Assembly: GCA_963761905.1 (NCBI GenBank)
Contig: CAVXIQ010000008.1
Span: forward strand, 434,001-498,000
Reading direction: 5' to 3'
From: Gaiellasilicea sp963761905
Lineage (GTDB): Bacteria; Actinomycetota; Thermoleophilia; Gaiellales; Gaiellaceae
Length of the DNA: 64,000 bases
In this document: positions 32,521-40,597 of the stretch, piece after piece
Layout of the letters: each line of letters begins with the position of its first letter
How positions within the stretch are numbered: position 1 is the first letter of the stretch
Made by a program: the position numbers and the translations under genes
Notes under the pieces: generated by a model
What the model saw: only the letters and a program-made list of their open reading frames with translations
What the model was told of the DNA's origin: nothing
Databases searched by the model: none

Positions 32521-34327
32521 GGCGACGTCGGCGGCCCAGTCGCCGTAGAGCCGCGTGTAGAGGCCTCGTCGCGCGAGCAGCTCCTCGTGCGTCCCCTGCT
32601 CGACCACGCGCCCGTGCTCGAGGACGACGATCAGGTCGGCGTCGCGGATCGTCGAGAGCCGGTGGGCGATCACGAAGGCGGTGCGCCCGGCGAGGAGCCT
32701 CCGGAGCGCCTGCTCGATCTGGCGCTCGGTGCCGATGTCGACCGAGGAGGTCGCCTCGTCGAGGATCAGGATCCGCGGGTCGGCGAGGAGCGCGCGCGCG
32801 AACGCGACGAGCTGACGCTGGCCGAGCGAGAGTCGGGTCCCGCGCTCTCCGAGCTGCGTCTCGTAGCCGTCCTCGAGCTCGAGGATGAAGCGATGAGCGC
32901 CGACCGCCTCCGCGGCCGCCGCGATCTCCGCCCGCGGTGCCTCCGGCCTTGCGAACGCGATGTTCTCCGAGACGGTGCCGCCGAAGAGGAACCCTTCCTG
33001 GGGGACGATCCCGAGCTGACGGCGGAGCGAGTGCTGCGTGACGTCGCGCAGGTCGTGGCCGTCGATCTCGATCCGGCCCTCGGTCGGGTCGTAGAAGCGG
33101 GCGAGGAGCTTCGCGATCGTCGACTTGCCGGCGCCCGTCTGGCCGACGAGCGCGACCGTCGTTCCCGCGGGGATGTCGAGATCGAGCCCGTGCAGCACCT
33201 CCGGGAACTCCGCCCCGTAGCCGAAACGGACGCCCTCGAAGCGGACGTGGCCGTCGATCCGCGGCAGCTGGATCGCGTCCTCCGCGTCCACGACCTGTGG
33301 CTGCTCGTCGAGCACGCCGACGATCTTGTCGAGCGCGGCGATCGCGGCGAGGAACGTGTTGTAGAGCTGCGAGAGCTGCTGGATCGGGTCGAAGAAGTTG
33401 CCGAGATAGAGCGCGAACGCGAAGAGCGTGCCCGCGCTCATGTCGCCGTGGTAGACGAGCCAGCCGCCGTAGCCGAAGACGATCGCGGTCGCCGCCGACG
33501 AGAGCAGGTCGACCGCCGGGAAGTAGATCGCGTTCAGGACGGTCGTCTCGTAGTTCGCGGCGCGGTAGCGATCGTTGACGCCGTGGAACGCCCGCTCCTG
33601 GACCGGCTCGCGGGTGAACGACTGGACGACGCGCATCCCGGAGATGTCTTCGGCCAGCGTCGCGGTCACGAGCCCGAGCCGCTCGCGGACGTTGCGGTAG
33701 GCGCGATTCGAGCGGCGCCGGAACCACGCCGTGATCAGCGCCATCGGCGGCAGCACGGTCAGGGTCGCCAGCGCGAGGCGCCAGTCGAGCAGGAAGAGGA
33801 CGACTGCGGTGCCGAGGAGCAGGAGCGTGTTCTGGACGAGGCTCGTGACGCCGTCGGTGACGAGCTGGTCGAGCGCCTCGACGTCGTTCGTGATCCGGCT
33901 GACGATTGCGCCGGCGCGATTGCGCTCGTAGAAGCCCATCGAGAGCCGCTCGAGGTGGCGGAAGAGCTTGTTCCGGAGATCGGCGAGAACCCGCTCGCCC
34001 GTCCAGCCGGTCAGGTACGTGTTCGCCGAGGAGAGGAGGAGCGCGGCGACCGCCGCGGCGAGGAAGAGGACGACGATCCAGGTGAGCCGGTCGAGGTTCG
34101 CGTCGTTGATCCCCTCGTCGATCGCGAGCTTCGCGAGGTAGGGCGGCGCGAGCGCGACCACCGTGTAGGCGAGCAGCGTCCCGAGCGCGAGCGCGGTGCG
34201 GCCGCGGTAGGGGAGCGTCAGCCGCGCGAGCAGGCCGACGCGCTTGCGCGTTCGCCGCCACGACCAGTCCTGCACCTCGCCGCCGCTTCTCCTCGGAGAG
34301 GTGCCCGCCGGGCTGCCAGACCTTCAT
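32518..34327 (-). CDS. ABC exporter subunit B (half transporter, frameshifted)
   Basis: About 602 residues. The start MKVWQPGGHLSEEKRR is at 34327 and overlaps the upstream ABC stop; an extra base near 34281 shifts it into VQDWSWRRTRKRVGLLARL. Six-helix transmembrane domain, then NBD: Walker A ALVGQTGAGKSTIAKLL, signature RLSLGQRQLVAFARAL (non-canonical, LSLGQ), Walker B with catalytic Glu ILILDEATSSVD. The odd signature complements the Asp-type Walker B of subunit A, as in heterodimeric exporters with one degenerate site. Confidence 0.88.
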
Positions 34328-36096
34328 GCCGTCTCCTTCAGGAGCCCCTGGATGAGGCCGTGCTCGTAGATCTCCTGGAAGACGGCGTTCGTGGCGAGCA
34401 GCTCCGCCTGGGTGCCCTGCGCGGCGACCCGGCCGTGCTCGAGGACGACGATCTCGTCCGCGAGCGCGATCGTCGAGAGCCGGTGGGCGATGATGATCGT
34501 CGTCCGGCCGCGTGTCGCCTCCTGGAGGCCGGCGCGGATCAGCGCCTCGGTCGTCGCGTCGACGGATGCCGTGGCGTCGTCGAGGATCAGGATCCGCGGG
34601 TCGATCACGAGCGCCCGCGCGATCGCGAGCCGCTGCCGCTGACCGCCCGAGAGGGTGATCCCGCGCTCGCCGATCACGGTGTCGTAGCCCTGCGGCAGCT
34701 CCGCCACGAACTCGTGCGCCTGCGCCGCCCGGGCGGCCTGCTCGACCTCGTCGTCCGTGGCGTCGAGGACGCCGAAGGCGATGTTCTCGCGGACGGTGGC
34801 GGAGAAGAGGAACGGGTCCTGCGAGATCACGCCGATCTCCCGCCGGAGCGAGCGCCGCGTGACTTCGCGGACGTCGACACCGTCGACGAGGATCCGGCCC
34901 TCGTCTGCGTCGTAGAAGCGCGGGACGAGCGCTGCGAGCGTCGTCTTCCCGGAGCCCGTGTGGCCGATCAGGGCGACCGTCCGCCCGGCGCCGATCTCGA
35001 GGTCGACGTGCTCCAGCACCGGCCGGCCGGCGGCGTAGCCGAACGAGACGCCCTCGAAGCGGATCGCGCCGGGACCGTCGGGCAGCTCGATCGCGCCTGG
35101 CCGGTCGCCGATCCCCTCCGGCTCGTCCAGCACCTCGAAGATCCGCTCTCCGGACGCCGTCGCCCGCTGGGCCTGGCCGACCCACATCCCGAGGCTGCGC
35201 AGCGGCACGATCAGCATCGCGAGGAGGAGGTTGAAGAGGAAGAACTGGCCGAGGGTGAGGCTTCCCGAGACGACCATCCGGCCGGCTGCGAGCAGCACCG
35301 CCGCCTGCGCGAGCATCGGCAGGAAGGCGAGCAGCGGCACATAGATCGCGCGCTGCCGGAACGCGCGCACAGTCTCGTCGAAGACGTTGCCGGACGCACG
35401 CTCGAAGTCGGCCTGGCGCCGCTCTTCCTGTGCGAACGCCTTGACGACGTGGACTCCGACGATCGACTCCTCCGCGACCGTCGCGACCTCGCCGAGCCGC
35501 TGCTGGACGTCGCGGAGAACGGGATGCGAGACGTGGCTGTAGCGGTAGGCGACGGCGACGATCACCGGCGTGATCGCGAGCACGATCAGGGCGAGCCGCC
35601 AGTCGACGACGAAGAGGACGGCCGTCACCGAGACGACGGTGAGCGCGTGCTGGAAGAAGAAGATCAGCCCGAAGCCGAGAAAGAAGCGCACCGACTGGAG
35701 ATCGACGGTGGCGCGCGACATCAGCTGGCCGGTCTGATTCCGGTCGTAGAAGCCGAACGAGAGCCGGAGCAGATGGCCGTAGAGCCGCTCGCGCATGTCC
35801 TTCTCGATTGCGAGCGCCTGCCGGCCCGAGATCACGCGGCGGCCCACCATCAGCGCCGCCTTTGCGATCCCGACGACGACGATCGCAGCGACGACCCAGG
35901 CGAGCGTCTCGGTCCCCCGCCGCTCGTCGATCCCGTCGATCGCCACGCCGACGAGGACGACGATCGCGATCGCCGCCGCCTGCGAGAGGACGGCGAGAAT
36001 CGTCGAGAGGACGAGCGACGCCTTGTAGGGCGCCAGGAAGCCGAGCAGACGGCGGAACGTGTGCCGGTATGGGACTGTGCTTGTGCCTACATGCAC
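34324..36096 (-). CDS. ABC exporter subunit A (half transporter)
   Basis: 590 residues from GTG 36096. Six transmembrane helices (LSTILAVLSQAAAIAIVVLVG etc.), coupling region, NBD with ALIGHTGSGKTTLAALV, canonical LSGGQRQRLAIARAL, and ILILDDATASVD in which the catalytic Glu after Walker B is Asp. Together with subunit B this predicts a heterodimer with one active and one degenerate ATP site, like TM287/288 or BmrCD. Substrate is unknown: multidrug or lipid. Confidence 0.9.
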   Translation of the reverse strand: MHVGTSTVPYRHTFRRLLGFLAPYKASLVLSTILAVLSQAAAIAIVVLVGVAIDGIDERRGTETLAWVVAAIVVVGIAKAALMVGRRVISGRQALAIEKDMRERLYGHLLRLSFGFYDRNQTGQLMSRATVDLQSVRFFLGFGLIFFFQHALTVVSVTAVLFVVDWRLALIVLAITPVIVAVAYRYSHVSHPVLRDVQQRLGEVATVAEESIVGVHVVKAFAQEERRQADFERASGNVFDETVRAFRQRAIYVPLLAFLPMLAQAAVLLAAGRMVVSGSLTLGQFFLFNLLLAMLIVPLRSLGMWVGQAQRATASGERIFEVLDEPEGIGDRPGAIELPDGPGAIRFEGVSFGYAAGRPVLEHVDLEIGAGRTVALIGHTGSGKTTLAALVPRFYDADEGRILVDGVDVREVTRRSLRREIGVISQDPFLFSATVRENIAFGVLDATDDEVEQAARAAQAHEFVAELPQGYDTVIGERGITLSGGQRQRLAIARALVIDPRILILDDATASVDATTEALIRAGLQEATRGRTTIIIAHRLSTIALADEIVVLEHGRVAAQGTQAELLATNAVFQEIYEHGLIQGLLKETA

Positions 36097-36102
36097 CGTC
36101 GC

Positions 36103-36108
36103 AATCTA
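36103..36108 (-). promoter_or_regulatory. -10 element of leaderless ABC exporter operon
   Basis: TAGATT on the minus strand, 6 nt before GTG 36096. Confidence 0.55.
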
Positions 36109-36720
36109 GCCGTCGCTCTCGAGCCTCCCGAGCTCGCGCCGGACGTGGGTGAGCGCCTTGCCGAGGCGGGCGCGATTCGTTCGGTCGTTGAGCCAGCCGC
36201 TCGCTCCCGACGGGTGCGGAAGCGGGATCACGACCGCTCCTTCGCGCACGTAGCTCTTGCCGATCGCTTCGGTGAGGGTGGGGATCCCGAGCAGCCGGCG
36301 GAGCGCGAGCCCGCCGACCGTCACGATCAGCTCGGGCCGGAGCAGGCGGAGCTCCCAGTCGCGCCAGAGCTCGCACAGCTCTTGCTCGCGCGGGCTCGGC
36401 GTCCGGTCGCCGCGGCCGGACGCCGGCCGGCCGGGATAGCAGCGCGTGACCGAGCCGCAGTAGAACGTCTCGTAGAGCTCGTCGCCCTCGAGCTCGAGCC
36501 AGCGACGGAGAGTGGCGCCGGCGCGGCCGCGCCAGGGCAGCCGCTCCTCGCCCTCGACGATTCCCGGCGCCTGGCCGTAGAGGTAGGCGCGTTGCTCTCG
36601 TCGTGGCGCCCGCACCGGCCACGACTCGAGCGGGAACCCCGCCTCGACGCAGGCCCTGCAGACGGCCGTGTCGCGCTGGAGCGAGGCGAGCGAGCGGTAC
36701 GAGCTCCTGCGGCGAGTCAC
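36106..36720 (-). CDS. Uracil-DNA glycosylase superfamily protein (family 4/5-like)
   Basis: 204 residues from a GTG overlapping the methyltransferase stop. An N-terminal CRACVEAG Cys pair hints at an iron-sulfur site. GQAPGIVEGEERLPWRGRAG is motif A with the catalytic-loop region, VTRCYPGRP the strand between, LIVTVGGLALRRLLG the nucleotide-flip core, and PLPHPSGASGWLND motif B with the His. The enzyme would excise uracil or other damaged bases from DNA. Confidence 0.85.
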   Translation of the reverse strand: MTRRRSSYRSLASLQRDTAVCRACVEAGFPLESWPVRAPRREQRAYLYGQAPGIVEGEERLPWRGRAGATLRRWLELEGDELYETFYCGSVTRCYPGRPASGRGDRTPSPREQELCELWRDWELRLLRPELIVTVGGLALRRLLGIPTLTEAIGKSYVREGAVVIPLPHPSGASGWLNDRTNRARLGKALTHVRRELGRLESDG

Positions 36721-37304
36721 GCGCGGACGGCGACGAACCAGCGTCCCGCGAAGAGAGTCTCGCCGCCGCCGAGCTCGGCAAGCAGGTCCTCCGGCGTGAA
36801 GTACCGCTTGAGAACGTGCCAGCGCGAGCCGTCCTGCAGGACCCGCTCCTGGATCGCCTCCTGCTCCACGTCGTCGCGGAGCGCGGAGTCGGCGACGACG
36901 AGCTCTGATGCGACGCGACGTGCTTCGGCCAGGAACCGCCCGCGCTCGGCTTCGTCGAGATGGCCGTAGAAGTGGCTCGTGAAGATCCGCTCGAAGCTCC
37001 CGTCCGCGAACGGGAGGCGGAGCGCGTCGCTCTGGACGAATGCCGCGGCCGGAACCCGCGCGGCGGCACGTTCGAGGCTCGAGGGGCTCGCGTCGAGGCC
37101 GGTGACGCTGCCTGGTAGGTGCTGGGTGAGAAAGCCGGTTCCACAGGCGACGTCGAGCGTGCGCACCGGCTCGAGCGAGCGAAGCGTGTCGATCAGCTCG
37201 TCGCGCTCGAGTGCCCAACCGGGCCGGTCGCGGTCGGCGAAGAGGCCGGTTCCGGTCCACCAGTCGTCGTATTCGGACGCCCGAGCCTCGTAGTACGCCT
37301 TCAC
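36717..37304 (-). CDS. SAM-dependent methyltransferase
   Basis: 195 residues from GTG (VKAYYEARASEYDDWW). Class I fold: motif I TLDVACGTGFLTQHLPG, motif II-like VTGLDASPSSLERA, motif post-II SDALRLPFADGSFERIF. Ubiquinone/menaquinone-type small-molecule methyltransferase by look; substrate unknown. It is leaderless from a promoter that overlaps the divergent formiminotransferase promoter. Confidence 0.85.
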   Translation of the reverse strand: MKAYYEARASEYDDWWTGTGLFADRDRPGWALERDELIDTLRSLEPVRTLDVACGTGFLTQHLPGSVTGLDASPSSLERAAARVPAAAFVQSDALRLPFADGSFERIFTSHFYGHLDEAERGRFLAEARRVASELVVADSALRDDVEQEAIQERVLQDGSRWHVLKRYFTPEDLLAELGGGETLFAGRWFVAVRA

Positions 37305-37309
37305 GCTCC

Positions 37310-37316
37310 TAGAGTA
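37310..37316. promoter_or_regulatory. Overlapping divergent -10 elements in an 18-bp intergenic region
   Basis: TAGAGTA serves both ways: TAGAGT (37310-37315) is 7 nt before the rightward GTG at 37323, and TACTCT (37316-37311, minus) is 6 nt before the leftward GTG at 37304. Transcripts in either direction would start at their own start codons. Confidence 0.6.
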
Positions 37317-37322
37317 CGAGCC

Positions 37323-38222
37323 GTGCTGGAGGCCGTGCCGAACTTCTCCGAAGGGCGCGACGAGCACGTCGTCGAGGCGTTGCGCGCCGCGCTTTCGACG
37401 CCCGCTCGTCTGCTCGACGTGCACGTCGACGCGGATCACCACCGGTCGGTCTTCACGCTGGTCGGCGAGCGGAACGACCTCGTCGAATCGCTGCTCGCCG
37501 GGATCGCGTGCGCCCGGGAGCGGATCGACCTGCGCCGGCACGAGGGAGCGCATCCCCGGATCGGCGTCGCGGACGTCGTCCCGATCGTGCCGATTCGACC
37601 GGAGCAGATGCCCGAGGCGCGGTCGACGGCTCTGGCGCTCGGGAAGCGGATCGGAGAGGAGCTCGGCCTGCCCGTCTTTCTCTACGGGGAGCTCGGGTCC
37701 GGCCGCGGTCCAGCGTTCTTCCGCCGCGGCGGCCCGGGTGAGCTCGGCTCGAGGATCGCCGCAGGGGAGCTCGAGCCGAACTTCGGGCCGCGCCAGCTCG
37801 ATCCGCGCGCCGGCGGGGTGATCGTGGGCGCGCGGCGACCGCTGATCGCCTTCAACGTCAACCTGAGCGGCGAGCTCGGCGTGGCGCGTGAGATCGCCGC
37901 CCTCGTCCGCGAGACCGGCGGCGGCTTTCCGGGCGTGCGGGCCCTCGGGCTCGATCTTCCGCGGGCCGGAGTCGTCCAGGTCTCGATGAACGTGGAGGAC
38001 TTCGAAGCCGCCGCTCTCCACGAGATCGTGGCGCGAATCGAGCGCGAGGCGGGCGAGCGCGGGGCCGAGGTCCTCGGCTCGGAGCTCGTGGGCCTGATGC
38101 CGGCGGGGGCCGCAGCAGCGGCCGCCGGCGCGATGCTGCGCATCGACGGCTTCGACGAGTCACGCGTGCTCGAGCTGCGTCTTCTGCCCCGAGCGGGTTT
38201 CGACGACGCGCGGATCGCGTAG
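37323..38222 (+). CDS. Glutamate formiminotransferase (FTCD N-domain type)
   Basis: 299 residues from GTG. VLEAVPNFSEGRDEHVV is the family opening; LLDVHVDADHHRSVFTLVG has the catalytic His region, and RIGVADVVPIVPI, FLYGELGSG and VSMNVEDFEAAALHEIV complete the two subdomains. It transfers the formimino group of N-formimino-L-glutamate, the product of HutI, to tetrahydrofolate. It ends 0.6 kb before hutH, so it belongs with the histidine-degradation genes. No cyclodeaminase domain is fused. Confidence 0.88.
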   Translation: MLEAVPNFSEGRDEHVVEALRAALSTPARLLDVHVDADHHRSVFTLVGERNDLVESLLAGIACARERIDLRRHEGAHPRIGVADVVPIVPIRPEQMPEARSTALALGKRIGEELGLPVFLYGELGSGRGPAFFRRGGPGELGSRIAAGELEPNFGPRQLDPRAGGVIVGARRPLIAFNVNLSGELGVAREIAALVRETGGGFPGVRALGLDLPRAGVVQVSMNVEDFEAAALHEIVARIEREAGERGAEVLGSELVGLMPAGAAAAAAGAMLRIDGFDESRVLELRLLPRAGFDDARIA

Positions 38223-38252
38223 GTGAACGGGGACAACGACGAAGGAGCTCAG

Positions 38253-38607
38253 ATGAAGAAGTTGATCTCGATCGCCGCGCTCGCCGGGATCGTGGGCGCA
38301 CTTGCGAGCTAGGCGCGGGCGGGTGCTGCTCGGCAAGGCTCGCGGCCTGCTCTCGGGCGCTATTCCGAGGCACTACGACGACGGCACGCTCAAGGCGAAG
38401 GTCGAGTCGGAGCTCTTCCGGGACGAGCACGACGTCAAGGGCGCGATCAACATCAACGCGCAGGAGGGCGTCGTGCAGCTCCGAGGCGAGCTTCCCTCCC
38501 GCGACCTGATCGAGGCGCTCGTCGAGCGGACGCGGAAGATCCACGGCGTCAAGGACGTCGAGAACCTGCTCCACACGCCGGGTACCGAAGCGCCGATGCA
38601 TCACTAG
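38253..38607 (+). CDS. BON-domain protein with N-terminal membrane anchor (frameshifted)
   Basis: The ATG follows GAAGGAGCTCAG. MKKLISIAALAGIVGALA is a membrane anchor; the frame then hits a stop. Skipping one base at 38307 gives ARRGRVLLGKARGLLSG... and a BON domain (GTLKAKVESELFRDEHDVKG, GVVQLRGELPSRDLIEALVE, GVKDVENLLH). The product is ~117 residues. BON domains attach to membranes or mediate protein contacts under envelope stress. A strong terminator follows. Confidence 0.75.
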
Positions 38608-38632
38608 CCGCTGCTTCATCGAGCAGCCATGG

Positions 38633-38679
38633 CGGCTCCGGCGCGCCGACGCTCTGATCGGGCCTCCGCGCCGGAGCCG
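38633..38679 (+). terminator. Terminator hairpin after the BON-domain gene
   Basis: CGGCTCCGGCGCG and CGCGCCGGAGCCG pair over 13 bp with a 21-nt loop. There is no U-run. Confidence 0.55.
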
Positions 38680-38805
38680 TCCGGGCTGTGGATCGATCGA
38701 CCCACTCTCGACACGGTCTCGTGACCCACGCTCAGCTACTTCCGCGTTACGCTGAAGACGTGGGGTGGAGGTCGGCGGCCCGGTGATTCGGGGACATGGC
38801 CGAGC

Positions 38806-38811
38806 TAGACT
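38806..38811 (+). promoter_or_regulatory. -10 element of the hut transcript
   Basis: TAGACT, 6 nt before the ATG of the ten-codon leader ORF at 38818. Confidence 0.55.
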
Positions 38812-38817
38812 CGGCCG

Positions 38818-38850
38818 ATGAGGACACGCTCGCCGGGGACCGGTCGATGA
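38818..38850 (+). CDS. Ten-residue leaderless leader peptide upstream of hutH
   Basis: ATG at 38818 lies 6 nt after the -10 hexamer and encodes MRTRSPGTGR, ending in a TGA that overlaps the hutH ATG (ATGA, 38847-38850). A GGGGA inside it would serve as the hutH ribosome site. No His codons, so attenuation by histidyl-tRNA is unlikely; the role is probably to load ribosomes by translational coupling. Confidence 0.45.
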   Translation: MRTRSPGTGR

Positions 38851-40379
38851 TCGCGAACCACTCCCTCACCGGCGACGATCTGCGAATCGAGGACGTCTGG
38901 GACGTGGCTGTTCACGGCGCCCCCGTCGGCCTCGCTCACGAGGCACGCGCCAAGATGGAGGCAGCTCGCGCGCTCGTCGAGCGAGCCGTCCGCGACGAGC
39001 ACACCTACGGCGTCAACACCGGGTTCGGGCGCTTCGTCTCGATGTCGATCCCGGACGAGCAGGTGGCGGAGCTGCAGCTCCGGCTCCTGCGCAGCCACGC
39101 GTGCGGGGTCGGCGACCCCTATCCCGCCGAGGTCGTTCGGGCCGCGATGCTGCTGCGGGCGAACGCGCTGGCCAAGGGTTACTCGGGAGCGCGCGTCGAG
39201 ACCGTCGAGCTTCTGATCGAGTGCCTCAATCGCGGCCTCCTCCCGCATGTGCCGGCACGCGGGTCGGTGGGAGCGAGCGGCGATCTCGCGCCGCTGGCGC
39301 ATCTCGCGTTGCCGCTCGTCGGCGAGGGGAGAGCCACCGTCGACGGCGAGCTGCTCTCGGGCGCGGACGCGCTCGCCTCGGTCGGGCTCGAGCCCACGCG
39401 GCTCCTCGCGAAGGAGGGGCTGTCGCTGATCAACGGGACGCAGTTCATGGCCGCGATGGGATCGCTCGGCCTCGTTCGCGCCCGGCGCCTGGCCAGGACG
39501 GCAGATCTCGCCTGCGCGCTCTCGCTCGAGGCGCTGCAGGGCTCGCGCACGAGCTTCCATGCGGCGATCCACGACGCCCGCCCGCTCAAGGGTCAGCGCG
39601 ACTCGGCCGCGAACTTCAGATCGCTGCTCGAGGGCTCCGCGATCATCGAGTCGCATCGCTGGTGCGACAAGGTGCAGGACGCGTACTCGCTCCGCTGCGC
39701 CCCGCAGGTGCACGGAGCCAGTCGCGATCTCCTCGACTACGTCGAGCTGACGGTCGCGGTCGAGCTGAACGCGGCGACGGACAACCCGCTGGTGCTCGTC
39801 GACGAAGGGCTCGTCGTCTCGAACGGAAACTTTCACGGCCAGCCGCTCGCCTTCGCGCTCGACACGCTCGCGATGGCCGTCGCCGAGCTCGCGGACATCT
39901 CGGAGCGTCGCGTGGAACGGCTCGTCAACCCGTCGCTCTCGGAGGGCCTGCCGCCGTTCCTGACCGCCGACGGCGGGCTCAACTCGGGGTTCATGATCCC
40001 GCAGTACGTGGCAGCATCGCTCGTCTCCGAGAACAAGGTGCTCTGCCATCCGGCAAGTGTCGACTCGATCCCGACGAGCGCGGGCCAGGAGGATCACGTG
40101 TCGATGGGAAACGCCGCAGGGCTGAAGGCGCTGCAGGTGCTCGACAACGTCGAGCACGCGCTCGCGATCGAGCTTCTCGCCGGAGCGCAGGCGATCGAGT
40201 TCCTCGCGCCGCTCGAGCCCGGGCCGGGCGTCCGCGCGACGCACGACGCCGTCCGGCTGCACTCCGAGCGCCTACGCGAGGATCGGTCTCTCGCCGACGA
40301 CATCGCCAGGGTCGCGGCCGCGATCCGGGACGGGTCGATCCTCGCCGCCGCCGAGACCGAGATCGGGGCTCTCCTTTGA
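38847..40379 (+). CDS. hutH: Histidine ammonia-lyase
   Basis: 510 residues from ATG 38847, the usual length. The in-frame ATG at 38796 lies upstream of the apparent transcription start, so it is rejected. YGVNTGFGRFV is the family's N-terminal motif; Ala-Ser-Gly in RGSVGASGDLAPLAH forms the MIO cofactor autocatalytically; YSLRCAPQVHGASRD and HGQPLAFALD complete the active site. Converts L-histidine to urocanate and ammonia, first step of histidine degradation. Second cistron after a ten-codon leader ORF, followed by a small membrane protein, hutU and hutI. Confidence 0.95.
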   Translation: MIANHSLTGDDLRIEDVWDVAVHGAPVGLAHEARAKMEAARALVERAVRDEHTYGVNTGFGRFVSMSIPDEQVAELQLRLLRSHACGVGDPYPAEVVRAAMLLRANALAKGYSGARVETVELLIECLNRGLLPHVPARGSVGASGDLAPLAHLALPLVGEGRATVDGELLSGADALASVGLEPTRLLAKEGLSLINGTQFMAAMGSLGLVRARRLARTADLACALSLEALQGSRTSFHAAIHDARPLKGQRDSAANFRSLLEGSAIIESHRWCDKVQDAYSLRCAPQVHGASRDLLDYVELTVAVELNAATDNPLVLVDEGLVVSNGNFHGQPLAFALDTLAMAVAELADISERRVERLVNPSLSEGLPPFLTADGGLNSGFMIPQYVAASLVSENKVLCHPASVDSIPTSAGQEDHVSMGNAAGLKALQVLDNVEHALAIELLAGAQAIEFLAPLEPGPGVRATHDAVRLHSERLREDRSLADDIARVAAAIRDGSILAAAETEIGALL

Positions 40380-40405
40380 GCCGTCGTCTAGGCCCGGCGC
40401 CGCCG

Positions 40406-40597
40406 ATGCCGAAGCGACCGTACCGCGACTCGGTCCTCGTCAACCTCGTCCTCGCGCTGGTGATCCTCGTGTTCGCGCGGCTGACGGACGGCGACTTCGG
40501 TCGGGCGATCGCGTTCGCGGTCGGCTACTTCGTGCTCGCGACGGCCTGGAACTGGTGGCGCTTCCGGCAGCGGCTCGAGCGTGGGGAACGACCGTGA
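40406..40597 (+). CDS. Small two-helix membrane protein within the hut operon
   Basis: 63 residues (MPKRPYRDSVLVNLVLALVI, then FGRAIAFAVGYFVLATAWNW). Two transmembrane helices and basic ends. It overlaps the hutU start by 4 bp (GTGA), so it is translated with hutU, but nothing shows a role in histidine metabolism. Confidence 0.65.
   Translation: MPKRPYRDSVLVNLVLALVILVFARLTDGDFGRAIAFAVGYFVLATAWNWWRFRQRLERGERP

Noticed and set aside
32587..36969. Long plus-strand open frame opposite the ABC genes
   Set aside because: Antisense shadow of high-GC coding sequence: charged low-complexity text with no domain.
31088..37144. Very long open frame on the minus strand spanning the ABC transporter region
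   Set aside because: It has Arg/Pro/Ala-rich shadow composition; the real genes (two ABC subunits, SRPBCC, glycosylase, methyltransferase) lie in other frames with clear motifs.
38796..38846. hutH start at the upstream ATG (38796)
   Set aside because: It precedes the likely -10 hexamer and transcription start, and the extra residues have no counterpart in the family.
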